Origin: Sterolibacterium sp.
GTDB lineage: Bacteria; Pseudomonadota; Gammaproteobacteria; Burkholderiales; Rhodocyclaceae
Reading direction: 5' to 3'
NCBI GenBank assembly: GCA_019105045.1
Contig: JAHRWT010000011.1
Span: 1 to 32,066 of the forward strand
DNA length: 32,066 nt
Shown here: positions 5,504 to 13,889 of the stretch, piece by piece
Numbering within the stretch: the stretch's first letter is position 1
Layout: every line of letters begins with the position of its first letter
Program-made: the position numbers and the translations under genes
The notes under the pieces: generated by a model
Told to the model about the DNA's origin: nothing
What the model saw: only the letters and a program-made list of their open reading frames with translations
The model's database searches: none

Positions 5504-8233
5504 TTAGGGGGTCAGCGCAAGGACGCTGCGTTTGAGGCCCGTTTCGTCAGGGTGCGCAGATGTGGTGAAGCCCAGTTTTTTGACGAAATCGAGCATGTGC
5601 TGGTTTTCGATCAGGATATCGCCATACATGGTTTTCAGACTGCTGTGTTTGCGCGCTGTTTCGATCAGGGCGGTCATCAATGCCCGCGCCAGTCCCTGGC
5701 CCTGCCAGTCATCGGCAACAACAACGGCAAATTCGCAGGATGCGCCGTCCGGATTGGTTGCATAACGCGCCACCCCGATCTGGCTTTCAATGCCCGCGTC
5801 GTGGAGGGTGGCGATAAGAGCCATTTCGCGGTCGTAGTCAATTTGTGTCAGGCGCACCAGCTGGGCGGGGGAGACTTCGCGCATGGCATTCATGAAGCGG
5901 AAATAGCGTGATTGTGGCGACAGACCACACACAAAAGCCTGGGTAAGTCCGGCGTCTTCTGGTTTGATTGGCCGCAGCGTGACCTGCCGTCCATTGCGTG
6001 TCGTGAATTGGCTGACCAGTGCGCTCGGGTAGGGGTGGATCGCCATGTGAGCATAGGCAGCGGATTGTTGTGCCGGCTGGGTGATGGCGATGCGCGCATC
6101 AACCGCAACGGCGCCCTGTTCGTCGACGATCAGCGGATCGATTTCCAGCGTGTGTATCCAGGGCAGCTCGCAGGCCATTTCTGAAATGCGCAGCAATACG
6201 TTTTCAAGCGCCTGTCGATTGACCGCCGGCAGGCTGCCGCGCGCGGTGAGCTGATTGCCCAGGCGAGCCGATTGCAACAGGTCGCCGATGAGCAGGGAGT
6301 TCAGGGGTGGCAAGGCAACAGGGCGGCGGCGGGTCGTGGCCGTGGCATTCTTGCCCCCCGGGCCGAGCGTGATGGCCGGGCCGAAGATGGGGTCATGCAC
6401 AATCGCGATACGCAACTCATGCCCGTGTGGCTTGATGACCATCGGTTCGATGGCAATACCGTTGATCTGGGCCTCTGGCAGGCAGCGTCTGACATCTTCA
6501 TGCATGATCTGGTAGGTGTCGCGCACGGCAACCAGACTGGTGAGATTGAGGCGCACGCCACCGCAGCCTGATTTTTCGATGATATGGGGCGAGTCGATTT
6601 TCATGGCCACAGGCAGACCGATTTCTTCGGCCAGCACCAGCGCCTCGGAAACCGAGCGTGCCAGCATGGTCTGGGCAACCGGAATGTGAAAAGCCGCCAG
6701 CAGCGATTTGGATTCCATTTCGCTCAGGGTGTCACGGCCTTCGTGCAAGGCGGTTTCAATGATCAGGCGGGCGCTGTCGCTGCGAGCGGGTGGATAGGCC
6801 ACCGCGTTGTCGTCGCTGCTGCCGGCGCTGGCTGCCGGGGTCTGTTGCAGCAATTTTTGATTGTGGAAATAGCTGCTCAGATGGGAAAACAGTTCGACAG
6901 CAGCTTCTGGCGTGCGAAAAGCCGGTATGCCGGCAGCCTTGAACAGCAGGCGGGCCTCCCTGACCTGGGCTTCACCCATCCAGCAGGTCACCAGAGGTTT
7001 TTCGGACTGTCGCGCAAGATCGATCAGCGCACGGGCGGTCTGGGTCGGATCGCTCCGGGCCTGTGGGGAAAGGATGGCCAATATTCCATCCACATGTGCA
7101 TCTTCCTGCAAGGCTTTCATGGCAAGCGTGTAGCGGGCGGGATGTGCTTCGCCACCAATATCGACCGGATTGCGGCGCGACCAATCGGCGGGCAGTGCCT
7201 TGTCGAGCGTCTGCCGGGTCTGGGGGGCAAGCTCGGCCAGCTGGACGCCGATATCGTCAGCATGGTCGGCCGCCATCGCGCCGAGCCCACCGCCATTGGT
7301 CAGTATGGCCAGCCGATTGCCGCGTGGCTGAAAATGGGCGAACAATGCTTGTACCGTGGCATACATTTGGCCAACGGTGGACAGGCGCACGACACCGGCG
7401 CGGCGCAGGGCGGCGTCGAACACATCATCGTCGCCAGCAACGGCGCCGCTGTGCGAGAGGGCCGCCTGTTCACCGGCCGGATGGCGGCCGACCTTGATGA
7501 CCAGTACCGGCTTGCAGCGGGCGGCAGCCCGCAGGGCGCTCATGAAACGTCGCGCATTGCGGATGCCTTCGACATGCAGAAAAATGCTTTTGGTCTTGGG
7601 ATCGGAAACCATGTAATCCAGCGCTTCGCCGAAATCGACATCGCTGGATGTGCCCAGAGTGACGACGCTGGAAAAACCCACATGATTGGATTGTGCCCAG
7701 TCGAGGATGGCCGTGCACAGCGCGCCCGATTGCGAGATCAGACCGATGCCGCCAGGATGGACACTGCAGCGTGTGTAGGTGAGATTGATGCCGTTGGCCG
7801 GGCGCATGATGCCCAGGCAGTTTGGGCCAAGCAGGCGCATGCGGTAGCGTCGTGCGATTTCGACGAGGTTGCGCTCAAGGACTGCGCCACGCGCGGGAAG
7901 CACGCCGCTTGCGACAAAACCACTTGAAACGATCAGGGCCGTGCGGGTGCCGGCCTGGCCACAGGCTTCGATGATGCCCGGTACGCTGCGTGCGGGTGTG
8001 CAGATGGCCGCCAGATCAAGACGCTGCGGAATATCCTCGACGCGGGCATAACAGGGTTGCCCAAACAGTGTCTTGTGTTTTGGATTGACAAAGAACAGGC
8101 GGCCCTGGTAATCCATGTCCAGCATGTTGCACGCCAGGAGGGTACCGGTCGACTCTTCGTTGTTCGAAGCGCCAATGATGGCGATCGAAGCGGGTGCCAG
8201 CAAAGGTTGCAGATAATGCTGCGCGTGGTTCAT
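5504..8233 (-). CDS. NDP-forming acyl-CoA synthetase/GNAT fusion (Pat/YfiQ-type protein acetyltransferase)
   Basis: 909 residues. Domains in order: CoA-binding Rossmann domain (about 10-140, IAIIGASNNEESTG), succinyl-CoA-ligase-like domains (about 150-460, with SQSGAL and the phospho-histidine region LSHSGAVAGDD, His261), an ATP-grasp domain (about 500-720, VAMKIDSPHIIEKS and GGVRLNL), and a C-terminal GNAT domain (about 745-900) with the acetyl-CoA loop WQGQGLARALM. This is the layout of YfiQ/PatZ-like protein lysine acetyltransferases, in which the synthetase part usually has no ligase activity. Here the histidine and ATP-grasp motifs look intact, so activity cannot be excluded. Known targets in other bacteria include acetyl-CoA synthetase. 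The ATG at 8233 is preceded by an 8-base tandem repeat instead of a Shine-Dalgarno. The YpfJ-type gene begins the next minus-strand unit upstream. Confidence 0.9.
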   Translation of the reverse strand: MNHAQHYLQPLLAPASIAIIGASNNEESTGTLLACNMLDMDYQGRLFFVNPKHKTLFGQPCYARVEDIPQRLDLAAICTPARSVPGIIEACGQAGTRTALIVSSGFVASGVLPARGAVLERNLVEIARRYRMRLLGPNCLGIMRPANGINLTYTRCSVHPGGIGLISQSGALCTAILDWAQSNHVGFSSVVTLGTSSDVDFGEALDYMVSDPKTKSIFLHVEGIRNARRFMSALRAAARCKPVLVIKVGRHPAGEQAALSHSGAVAGDDDVFDAALRRAGVVRLSTVGQMYATVQALFAHFQPRGNRLAILTNGGGLGAMAADHADDIGVQLAELAPQTRQTLDKALPADWSRRNPVDIGGEAHPARYTLAMKALQEDAHVDGILAILSPQARSDPTQTARALIDLARQSEKPLVTCWMGEAQVREARLLFKAAGIPAFRTPEAAVELFSHLSSYFHNQKLLQQTPAASAGSSDDNAVAYPPARSDSARLIIETALHEGRDTLSEMESKSLLAAFHIPVAQTMLARSVSEALVLAEEIGLPVAMKIDSPHIIEKSGCGGVRLNLTSLVAVRDTYQIMHEDVRRCLPEAQINGIAIEPMVIKPHGHELRIAIVHDPIFGPAITLGPGGKNATATTRRRPVALPPLNSLLIGDLLQSARLGNQLTARGSLPAVNRQALENVLLRISEMACELPWIHTLEIDPLIVDEQGAVAVDARIAITQPAQQSAAYAHMAIHPYPSALVSQFTTRNGRQVTLRPIKPEDAGLTQAFVCGLSPQSRYFRFMNAMREVSPAQLVRLTQIDYDREMALIATLHDAGIESQIGVARYATNPDGASCEFAVVVADDWQGQGLARALMTALIETARKHSSLKTMYGDILIENQHMLDFVKKLGFTTSAHPDETGLKRSVLALTP

Positions 8234-8257
8234 GGTTTGATGGTTTGATGGTTTGAT
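8234..8257. repeat. Three tandem copies of an 8-base repeat at the start codon
   Basis: GGTTTGAT occurs at 8234-8241, 8242-8249 and 8250-8257. On the coding (minus) strand this is ATCAAACC three times, ending directly at the ATG of the synthetase/GNAT gene and filling the place where its ribosome binding site should be. Confidence 0.95.
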
Positions 8258-8284
8258 GGCAGGTATCAGGGCGGGCGCGCGTGA

Positions 8285-9154
8285 TTACAATTGCGCAGCC
8301 TGAAAGGTATTGCACTGATTGATGTCTCCGCTTTCCAGGCCGTGCCGGAACCAGCGCACCCGCTGGGCAGAGCTGCCGTGTGTGAAGGCATCCGGCACAA
8401 TGCGCCCCTGGGTCTGTTGCTGCAGGCGGTCATCGCCAATCGCGGTGGCGGCGGCCAGGGCTTCCTCGACATCGCCAGCTTCGAGTATCTGCCGGGCCTC
8501 ATCGGCTTTTGCGGCCCAGACGCCTGCCAGGCAGTCCGCCTGCAATTCCAGGCGAACCGACAGGGCATTTGCCTGGGCCTTGCTGCCGGCGCGCTGTTGC
8601 TGGGCATGTACCTGGTCGGAAATGCCCAGCAGATGCTGGACATGGTGGCCGACTTCATGGGCAATGACATAGGCCTGGGCGAAGTCTCCAGGTGCCTGGA
8701 AGCGGGTTTTCAGCTCGTCATAGAACGCCAGGTCGATATAGACCGTGCTGTCCAGCGGACAGTAAAACGGTCCCATGGCTGCCTGGCCGGTGCCGCAGGC
8801 GGTGGGCGTGGCGCCGGTGAACAGTACCAGCGTGGGTTCGACATACTGGCGGCCATTTTCGGAAAACATTGCAGACCAGGCGCGTTCGGTTGAACCGAGG
8901 ATTCTGGCAACCTGCCGACCTTCCTCATCGTCGGGGGGTGACTGGCGGGCAGGCTGTTTCTGCTGTGCGGCCGGCGTTTCCTGCAGACGGTCAGCAATGC
9001 CAAGCATCATGGAAGGATCGATGCCAAAGAAATAGCTTGCCAGCAAGGCGATGACGATGGTGCCTGCTCCCAGGCCGCCGCGTCGGCCTCCCGGCAGGGC
9101 CATGCCGCGCCTGTCTTCGACGTTCCGGCTTTCGGTTTCCTTGTCCAGTCGCAT
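8285..9154 (-). CDS. YpfJ-type neutral zinc metallopeptidase
   Basis: 289 residues from the ATG at 9154, preferred over an in-frame TTG at 9184 because GGAAAG stands nine bases upstream and the protein then begins MRLDKETESRN as in the family. Residues 1-30 are basic and glycine-rich (GGRRGGLGAG), followed by one membrane segment (about 31-45), so the body is probably periplasmic. The zinc site is visible: HEVGHHVQ (His166, Glu167, His170) and a downstream glutamate in RLELQADCLAG (about Glu203). Paired cysteines Cys120 and Cys132 could form a disulphide. Substrate and physiological role are not known for this group. Its stop is 51 bases upstream of the synthetase/GNAT start, so the two may be co-transcribed; nothing suggests a shared function. 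Confidence 0.88.
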   Translation of the reverse strand: MRLDKETESRNVEDRRGMALPGGRRGGLGAGTIVIALLASYFFGIDPSMMLGIADRLQETPAAQQKQPARQSPPDDEEGRQVARILGSTERAWSAMFSENGRQYVEPTLVLFTGATPTACGTGQAAMGPFYCPLDSTVYIDLAFYDELKTRFQAPGDFAQAYVIAHEVGHHVQHLLGISDQVHAQQQRAGSKAQANALSVRLELQADCLAGVWAAKADEARQILEAGDVEEALAAATAIGDDRLQQQTQGRIVPDAFTHGSSAQRVRWFRHGLESGDINQCNTFQAAQL

Positions 9155-9345
9155 GGTTATGGCTTTCCGTAAAAATGCCCACAATACGTGTGACGTGTGA
9201 TTTGAGATGTCGCTGGCAGACTGTGAGCGACTGGCTACCGATGCAGATCAGGCAGCCAGTCTATCGCTTGCCCGCATTTCTGTCTGCTGTGTGACGGGTG
9301 CGTGGTCTCTGGCGCCTGGCATCCTGTGACAGGCCAGAGCCATGC

Positions 9346-9371
9346 AAAACGGGGCCGTCAGGCCCCGTTTT
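9346..9371 (-). terminator. Intrinsic terminator after nrdJ
   Basis: A perfect 11-base stem AAAACGGGGCC/GGCCCCGTTTT with a 4-base loop. Its ends are A/T-rich on both sides, so it could act in both directions; it lies 70 bases past the nrdJ stop. The rest of 9155-9441 shows no gene. Confidence 0.8.
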
Positions 9372-9394
9372 GCTCAGTTGCTCAGTTGCGCAGT
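9371..9394. repeat. Imperfect 8-base triplicate beside the terminator
   Basis: TGCTCAGT, TGCTCAGT and TGCGCAGT follow one another directly at 9371-9378, 9379-9386 and 9387-9394. The function is unknown; replication slippage is the simplest origin. Confidence 0.85.
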
Positions 9395-9441
9395 TATTTG
9401 GATAGTCCGTGTTGCAGCTGTGACTGTGAAGTCATTGGCGA

Positions 9442-12435
9442 TCAGCCGCAGCTGCCGACCGCCCCGCAGGCACTGCAGAAATCGCAACCGTCCTTGCGTA
9501 TGAGCGTGTAGTTGCCGCATTCGCTGCACAGGGCGCCCTGCATGACTTTGGCGCCGCCTTTTTTCTGCGGTGTTTCGAGGATGCCCATTTCGCGGGTTGG
9601 GTAGCCGCTCTCGTCGAGAATGCCGAGCATGGCGTAGCGATGGATGATCAGGCGGGCGATGTAGGCCACGGTCGATGGCCAGTTCTGCTGGCGACGGGTG
9701 CCCGGCACGAAGGCCAGGAAGTCACCGAGCGGCTCCGGGTAATCCACCAGCTTGCGCAGTTTCATGCCGATCCAGGCTGGATCCATGACGCGCATGTCGA
9801 GCGAGAGCAGTTTGGTCAGGCCGTCCAGTGCGCGCGGATAGTGGCCGGAGAGCCAGACCGAGTAGGGCCGGGTAACGCCATCGGGCAGGGTGATTTCCTT
9901 CAGGCCGAGGACGAATTCTTCATTGGCGGCCGGATTCACGATATCCACCGTCCAGGACAGCGTACCGTCGGTGCCGGTGCGCGGCTCGTCGCGGCTGAAC
10001 ATGGTGTCGATCACGGGTGTCGGATCGTTGCCATCGAAGGCGCCGAGTTGTTCGCAGCGGTAGCGCACGATCTGTGCCATGGCGGAAACCACGCCCGGCA
10101 TCAGCTTGGGTTCGCCATGCGGTGGGAAGGGCATGCTGAAGGATTCATCGCCGATGGTTCTGGCCAGCATGTCGAGTTTGAGTTCCAGCCAGCCGCGATC
10201 GTTGGCACGCATGTCCATGGACAGCGTTTTGGCCACGGCACCCAGACCGCGCGGTTGCTCGGAACCATTCACCCAGACTTCGAACGGCACTTTCTTGCCG
10301 TTGTCGATGTGGCCGACAAACAGGGCAAATTCGCCGTGCGGGGTTTCGATCATGTAGGTCCAGGCGGCGTTGCCATCGGTCATGCGGGGACGGCCCGGCC
10401 AGCGCAGTGAAGCCAGTACCGGCGCGGGCAGGGTGCCGATCGACAGGCGACGGTTGGCGCCGTTGATGACGACATCCTGGGGATGGGCGCTGGAGTTGTT
10501 GCCCTTGCCTGTGGCAGCATCGCCGCCCTTGTTGTCAGAGACGGAAAGCACTGCGCCCAGCACCGAGTTGGGACGATAGGTGGCCAGACCTTTCAGGCCG
10601 GCTTTCCAGGCAGCCATGTAGAGGTCTTCAAATTCCGTATAGGGATAGTCTTCCGGTACGTTGACCGTCTTGGAAATGGAGGTGTCGATATAGGGGGCGA
10701 CAGCCGCCACCATGTCCTTGTGCGCCTGGGCAGAAATTTCCAGGGCAGTCACGAAGTAATCGGGCAGGTTGTCGGTATCGCCATCCAGATGGCGGTAATA
10801 GCGCCAGGCGTAATCCTCGACGGCATATTCCTTGTGTGTGCCGTCGGCCATGCGTTTCTTGCGGGTGTAAGTCCAGGAAAAGGGTGGCTCGATGCCGTTG
10901 CTGGCGTTGTCGGCAAAGGCCAGGGAAATCGTGCCGGTGGGCGCAATCGACAGCAGATGGGAGTTGCGCAGGCCATGCTTGCGGATCTGCTCCTTGATCT
11001 CAGTGGGCAGACGCGAGGCGAAGTTGCCGCCGGACAGGTAGAGATCGGCATTGAACAGCGGGAAGGCGCCACGTTCCTTGGCCAGTTCGACCGAGGCCAG
11101 ATAGGCGCGGTCACGCATGAATTCGGAAATTTTTGCGGCCATGGTGCGCGCATCCGCGGTGTCATAGCGCAGGCGCAGCATGATCAGGGCATCGCCCAGG
11201 CCGGTGAAACCCAGACCGATGCGGCGTTTGGCAGCGGCTTCGGCCTGCTGTTGGGGCAGCGGCCAGTGGGTGGCGTCGAGCACGTTGTCGAGCATGCGCA
11301 CCGAGACATCGACCGCCTTGCCGAAGGCGGCATAGTCGAAGGTTGCCTGTTCGGAAAATGGCTGATTGACGAACAGGGTCAGGTTGATCGAGCCCAGGCA
11401 GCAGCAGCCATACGGCGGCAGCGGTTGTTCGGCGCAGGGGTTGGTGGCCTCGATGGTTTCGCAATAATAGAGATTGTTGTCGCGGTTCATGCGATCGAGG
11501 AAGAGGATGCCCGGTTCGGCATGGTCATAGGTCGAGCGCATGATCTGGTCCCACAGCTCACGTGCCTTGATCTTGCGATAGACCCAGAGGCTGCCGGCCG
11601 CTTCACTTGACGGGCCGGCGGCGTCTTTTTTTGGCCCCGAGCGGGCCAGTTCCTCGCGCTGATAGGCGCCTGCCGCGAGTATGTCCGGGGCAGGACGAGC
11701 CTTGTGGGTCAGCTCGACTTCGCCATCGGTTTCAACGGCGCGCATGAATTCGTCGGTGACGCCGATCGAGATGTTGAAGTTGGTGAGATCGCCCTTGTCC
11801 TTGGCGTGGATGAATTCCTCGATGTCGGGATGATCGCAGCGCAACACGCCCATTTGCGCGCCTCGACGCGAGCCGGCCGACTCGACCGTTTCGCAGGAGC
11901 GGTCGAAGACGCGCATGTAGGAAACCGGGCCCGAGGCGCGCGACTGGGTGCCCTTGACGTGGGCGCCGACCGGCCGGATGGAGGAGAAATCATAACCAAC
12001 GCCACCGCCACGGCGCATGGTTTCGGCAGCCTGCTGCAAGGCGGTGTAGATGCCGGGGCGACCGTCGGAGGTTTCCGAGATCGAATCGCCCACCGGTTGC
12101 ACGAAGCAGTTGATCAGCGTGGCGCACAGGTCGGTACCGGCGGCGGAGTTGATGCGGCCAGCGGGAACAAAGCCATTTGTCTGGACTTCGTGAAATTGTG
12201 TTTCCCAGTAGGCGCGCTTGTCTTCGTGTTCGACGGCGGCCAGTGCGCGGGCAACTCGCTGGCGCACTTCGGAAACGTGGGTTTCGTTGCCTTTGGCGTA
12301 TTTCTCGATCAGTACCTCACCGCTGATTTCCTGGGGGTGGGGCAGGGTGGGGGGGCTGGCTGGCTGGGAGGGCGTCTGCGCCTGGGCGGCACGGGTGGGC
12401 TTTGCTGCTGCAGCGGTGGGGATCTTTGTCGTCAT
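9442..12435 (-). CDS. nrdJ: Class II (adenosylcobalamin-dependent) ribonucleoside-diphosphate reductase
   Basis: 997 residues. The enzyme makes deoxyribonucleotides using a thiyl radical generated from coenzyme B12, with or without oxygen. Visible landmarks: [10 protein letters not shown] and LINCFV near 91-112 (Cys110, likely redox cysteine), [15 protein letters not shown] near 141-155, the active-site loop [21 protein letters not shown] (Asn332, thiyl Cys334, Glu336, partner cysteine near 344-346), and a C-terminal cysteine cluster (Cys970, 973, 984, 987, 990, 996) that looks like a zinc ribbon plus redox tail. Residues 1-38 are a low-complexity Ala/Pro/Thr segment. No small radical subunit lies beside it, as expected for class II. 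The ATG at 12435 has GGGAAG close upstream. The promoter region carries NrdR-like boxes. It is the last gene of a minus-strand run after maoC-pta and ackA, but has its own promoter. Confidence 0.93.
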   Translation of the reverse strand: MTTKIPTAAAAKPTRAAQAQTPSQPASPPTLPHPQEISGEVLIEKYAKGNETHVSEVRQRVARALAAVEHEDKRAYWETQFHEVQTNGFVPAGRINSAAGTDLCATLINCFVQPVGDSISETSDGRPGIYTALQQAAETMRRGGGVGYDFSSIRPVGAHVKGTQSRASGPVSYMRVFDRSCETVESAGSRRGAQMGVLRCDHPDIEEFIHAKDKGDLTNFNISIGVTDEFMRAVETDGEVELTHKARPAPDILAAGAYQREELARSGPKKDAAGPSSEAAGSLWVYRKIKARELWDQIMRSTYDHAEPGILFLDRMNRDNNLYYCETIEATNPCAEQPLPPYGCCCLGSINLTLFVNQPFSEQATFDYAAFGKAVDVSVRMLDNVLDATHWPLPQQQAEAAAKRRIGLGFTGLGDALIMLRLRYDTADARTMAAKISEFMRDRAYLASVELAKERGAFPLFNADLYLSGGNFASRLPTEIKEQIRKHGLRNSHLLSIAPTGTISLAFADNASNGIEPPFSWTYTRKKRMADGTHKEYAVEDYAWRYYRHLDGDTDNLPDYFVTALEISAQAHKDMVAAVAPYIDTSISKTVNVPEDYPYTEFEDLYMAAWKAGLKGLATYRPNSVLGAVLSVSDNKGGDAATGKGNNSSAHPQDVVINGANRRLSIGTLPAPVLASLRWPGRPRMTDGNAAWTYMIETPHGEFALFVGHIDNGKKVPFEVWVNGSEQPRGLGAVAKTLSMDMRANDRGWLELKLDMLARTIGDESFSMPFPPHGEPKLMPGVVSAMAQIVRYRCEQLGAFDGNDPTPVIDTMFSRDEPRTGTDGTLSWTVDIVNPAANEEFVLGLKEITLPDGVTRPYSVWLSGHYPRALDGLTKLLSLDMRVMDPAWIGMKLRKLVDYPEPLGDFLAFVPGTRRQQNWPSTVAYIARLIIHRYAMLGILDESGYPTREMGILETPQKKGGAKVMQGALCSECGNYTLIRKDGCDFCSACGAVGSCG

Positions 12436-12532
12436 ATTCTTCCCGCAGTGGTTGTAAGAATTGCCGAAGAATACCCGCCATTTTTTTTAAAAGAAAGTAG
12501 AAAATTTTGTGTTCAATAAAAACAATGACTTA

Positions 12533-12580
12533 TAAAAAAATCTAGTGGTGAGGCAGGCGATGCAACACTATATCTAGTAG
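12533..12580 (-). promoter_or_regulatory. Paired NrdR-like boxes upstream of nrdJ
   Basis: ACACTATATCTAGTAG (12565-12580) matches the NrdR consensus (acaCwAtATnTwGtgt) at about 14 of 16 positions. A second, half-conserved box (12533-12548, with ATCTAGTGG) is offset by exactly 32 bases, about three helical turns, the usual spacing of NrdR box pairs. NrdR represses ribonucleotide reductase genes when dATP is plentiful. The identification rests on the motif only. Confidence 0.7.
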
Positions 12581-12596
12581 GTTAAATATGTGAAAA
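12567..12596 (-). promoter_or_regulatory. Candidate nrdJ promoter
   Basis: On the minus strand: TTTTCA (12596-12591), an 18-base spacer and TATAGT (12572-12567). The -10 lies inside the better NrdR-like box. It begins only about 12 bases after the ackA stop and leaves a very A/T-rich leader of about 125 bases before nrdJ. Confidence 0.45.
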
Positions 12597-12607
12597 ACTG
12601 CACAAAT

Positions 12608-13879
12608 TCAGGTGGTTGCAGTGTATCTGGGGTCGTCCTCGGTAAGTAGTTTGGCGGTGTGGCGGGCGATCATCCATTCTTCATTGGTGGGGATGACCAG
12701 TACTGGCACCGCGCTGTTTGTACGTGTGATGTGGCCGGCCTGGCTGGTCGCGGGATGGGTATTGCGCTGCTCGTCCAGTTCGATTCCCAGCCATTGCAGC
12801 TTGCTGCAGATCTGTTGGCGTACAGGGGCGGCGTGTTCGCCGATGCCGCCGGTAAAGATCAGGGCGTCAAGACCGCCCAGGGCTGCCGCCAGCGAGCCGA
12901 TTTCGCGCTGGGCACGGTAGCAGAACAGATCAATGGCTTCGCGTGCTTCGCTGCGGGTGGCTGCGGCACTGAGCAGGCTGCGCATGTCCTGTGAAATACC
13001 GGATACGCCGAGCAGACCGGATTCACGATAGAGCAGACGAGCCAGAGCCTGGCTGTCCATGTTCAGATTATCCATCAGATAGAGCAGAACGCCGGGATCC
13101 AGATTGCCGGTGCGGGTACCCATCATCAGGCCATCCAGCGCAGAAAATCCCATGGTTGTTGCCACACTCTGGCCATTGTGCAGGGCGCACATGCTGGCGC
13201 CGTTGCCCAGATGGGCAACGATCACCCGGCCCGCAGCCGTTGCGGCAGGCAGCACGTGCGGCAGGGTTTCGGCAATGTATTCGTAGGAGATGCCGTGAAA
13301 ACCATAGCGCTGCACGCCCATGGCGGTGATTGCGCGTGGCAGGGCAAACTGGCGGGCAATGGCCGGCTGGTTGCGATGAAAGGCCGTATCGAAACAGGCG
13401 ACCTGGGGCAGTTCGGGCAGCAGGGTCAGGATGGCCTGGATGGCGCTCAGATTGTGTGGCTGGTGCAGCGGGGCGAGTGGGTTCAGGTGGGCCAGTTCGG
13501 CACAGATGTTTGCGTCAAGGCGGACGGGTTGAGCGTAGTTTTCTCCGCCATGCACGACACGATGGCCCACCGCACGCATATGAAGGCCCTCGTCGTGGGC
13601 GTCCAGCCAGCCCAGCAGGCAATCCAGCGCATGACGGTGGTTGCTTGCACTGCTGTGTACTTCATCAAGCGACTGGTCGGTGATGATTTTGCCTTCGGCA
13701 TCGCGCACCTTGAGGCGGGTGATCATCTGGTCGGCACCGATGCCGTCGATCTGCCCGGAAAACAGGGGCTGTTCTGCAGGCTGGCTGGACAGTGTCGTGC
13801 CGTCGCTGTTTGCCCAGGGGAAAATGGCGAATTTGATCGATGAGGAGCCGGCATTGAGAACGAGAATGGCATCACGCAT
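12608..13879 (-). CDS. ackA: Acetate kinase
   Basis: 423 residues from the ATG at 13879, chosen because GAGGAAG stands a few bases upstream and the protein then opens MRDAILVLNAGSSSIKF, the standard acetate kinase start (Asn9 in the phosphate-binding loop). Other family blocks are visible: ACFDTAFH, RYGFHGISYEYIA, VAHLGNGASMCAL, DGLMMGTRTGNLDPG and FTGGIGEH. The enzyme interconverts acetyl phosphate plus ADP and acetate plus ATP (some members accept propionate). It lies 10 bases after the maoC-pta fusion gene on the same strand, so the two form an operon that turns an acyl-CoA into the acid with ATP gain, or runs in reverse for acid activation. The length is slightly above the 400-residue norm. 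Confidence 0.95.
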   Translation of the reverse strand: MRDAILVLNAGSSSIKFAIFPWANSDGTTLSSQPAEQPLFSGQIDGIGADQMITRLKVRDAEGKIITDQSLDEVHSSASNHRHALDCLLGWLDAHDEGLHMRAVGHRVVHGGENYAQPVRLDANICAELAHLNPLAPLHQPHNLSAIQAILTLLPELPQVACFDTAFHRNQPAIARQFALPRAITAMGVQRYGFHGISYEYIAETLPHVLPAATAAGRVIVAHLGNGASMCALHNGQSVATTMGFSALDGLMMGTRTGNLDPGVLLYLMDNLNMDSQALARLLYRESGLLGVSGISQDMRSLLSAAATRSEAREAIDLFCYRAQREIGSLAAALGGLDALIFTGGIGEHAAPVRQQICSKLQWLGIELDEQRNTHPATSQAGHITRTNSAVPVLVIPTNEEWMIARHTAKLLTEDDPRYTATT

Positions 13880-13889
13880 GGCCGCTTCC

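Noticed and set aside
10483-11610. 375-codon plus-strand open frame inside nrdJ
   Set aside because: Antisense to conserved catalytic motifs of nrdJ; no independent evidence.
12436-12566. Cobalamin riboswitch in the nrdJ leader
   Set aside because: The leader is short, A/T-rich and lacks a B12-box-like conserved core.
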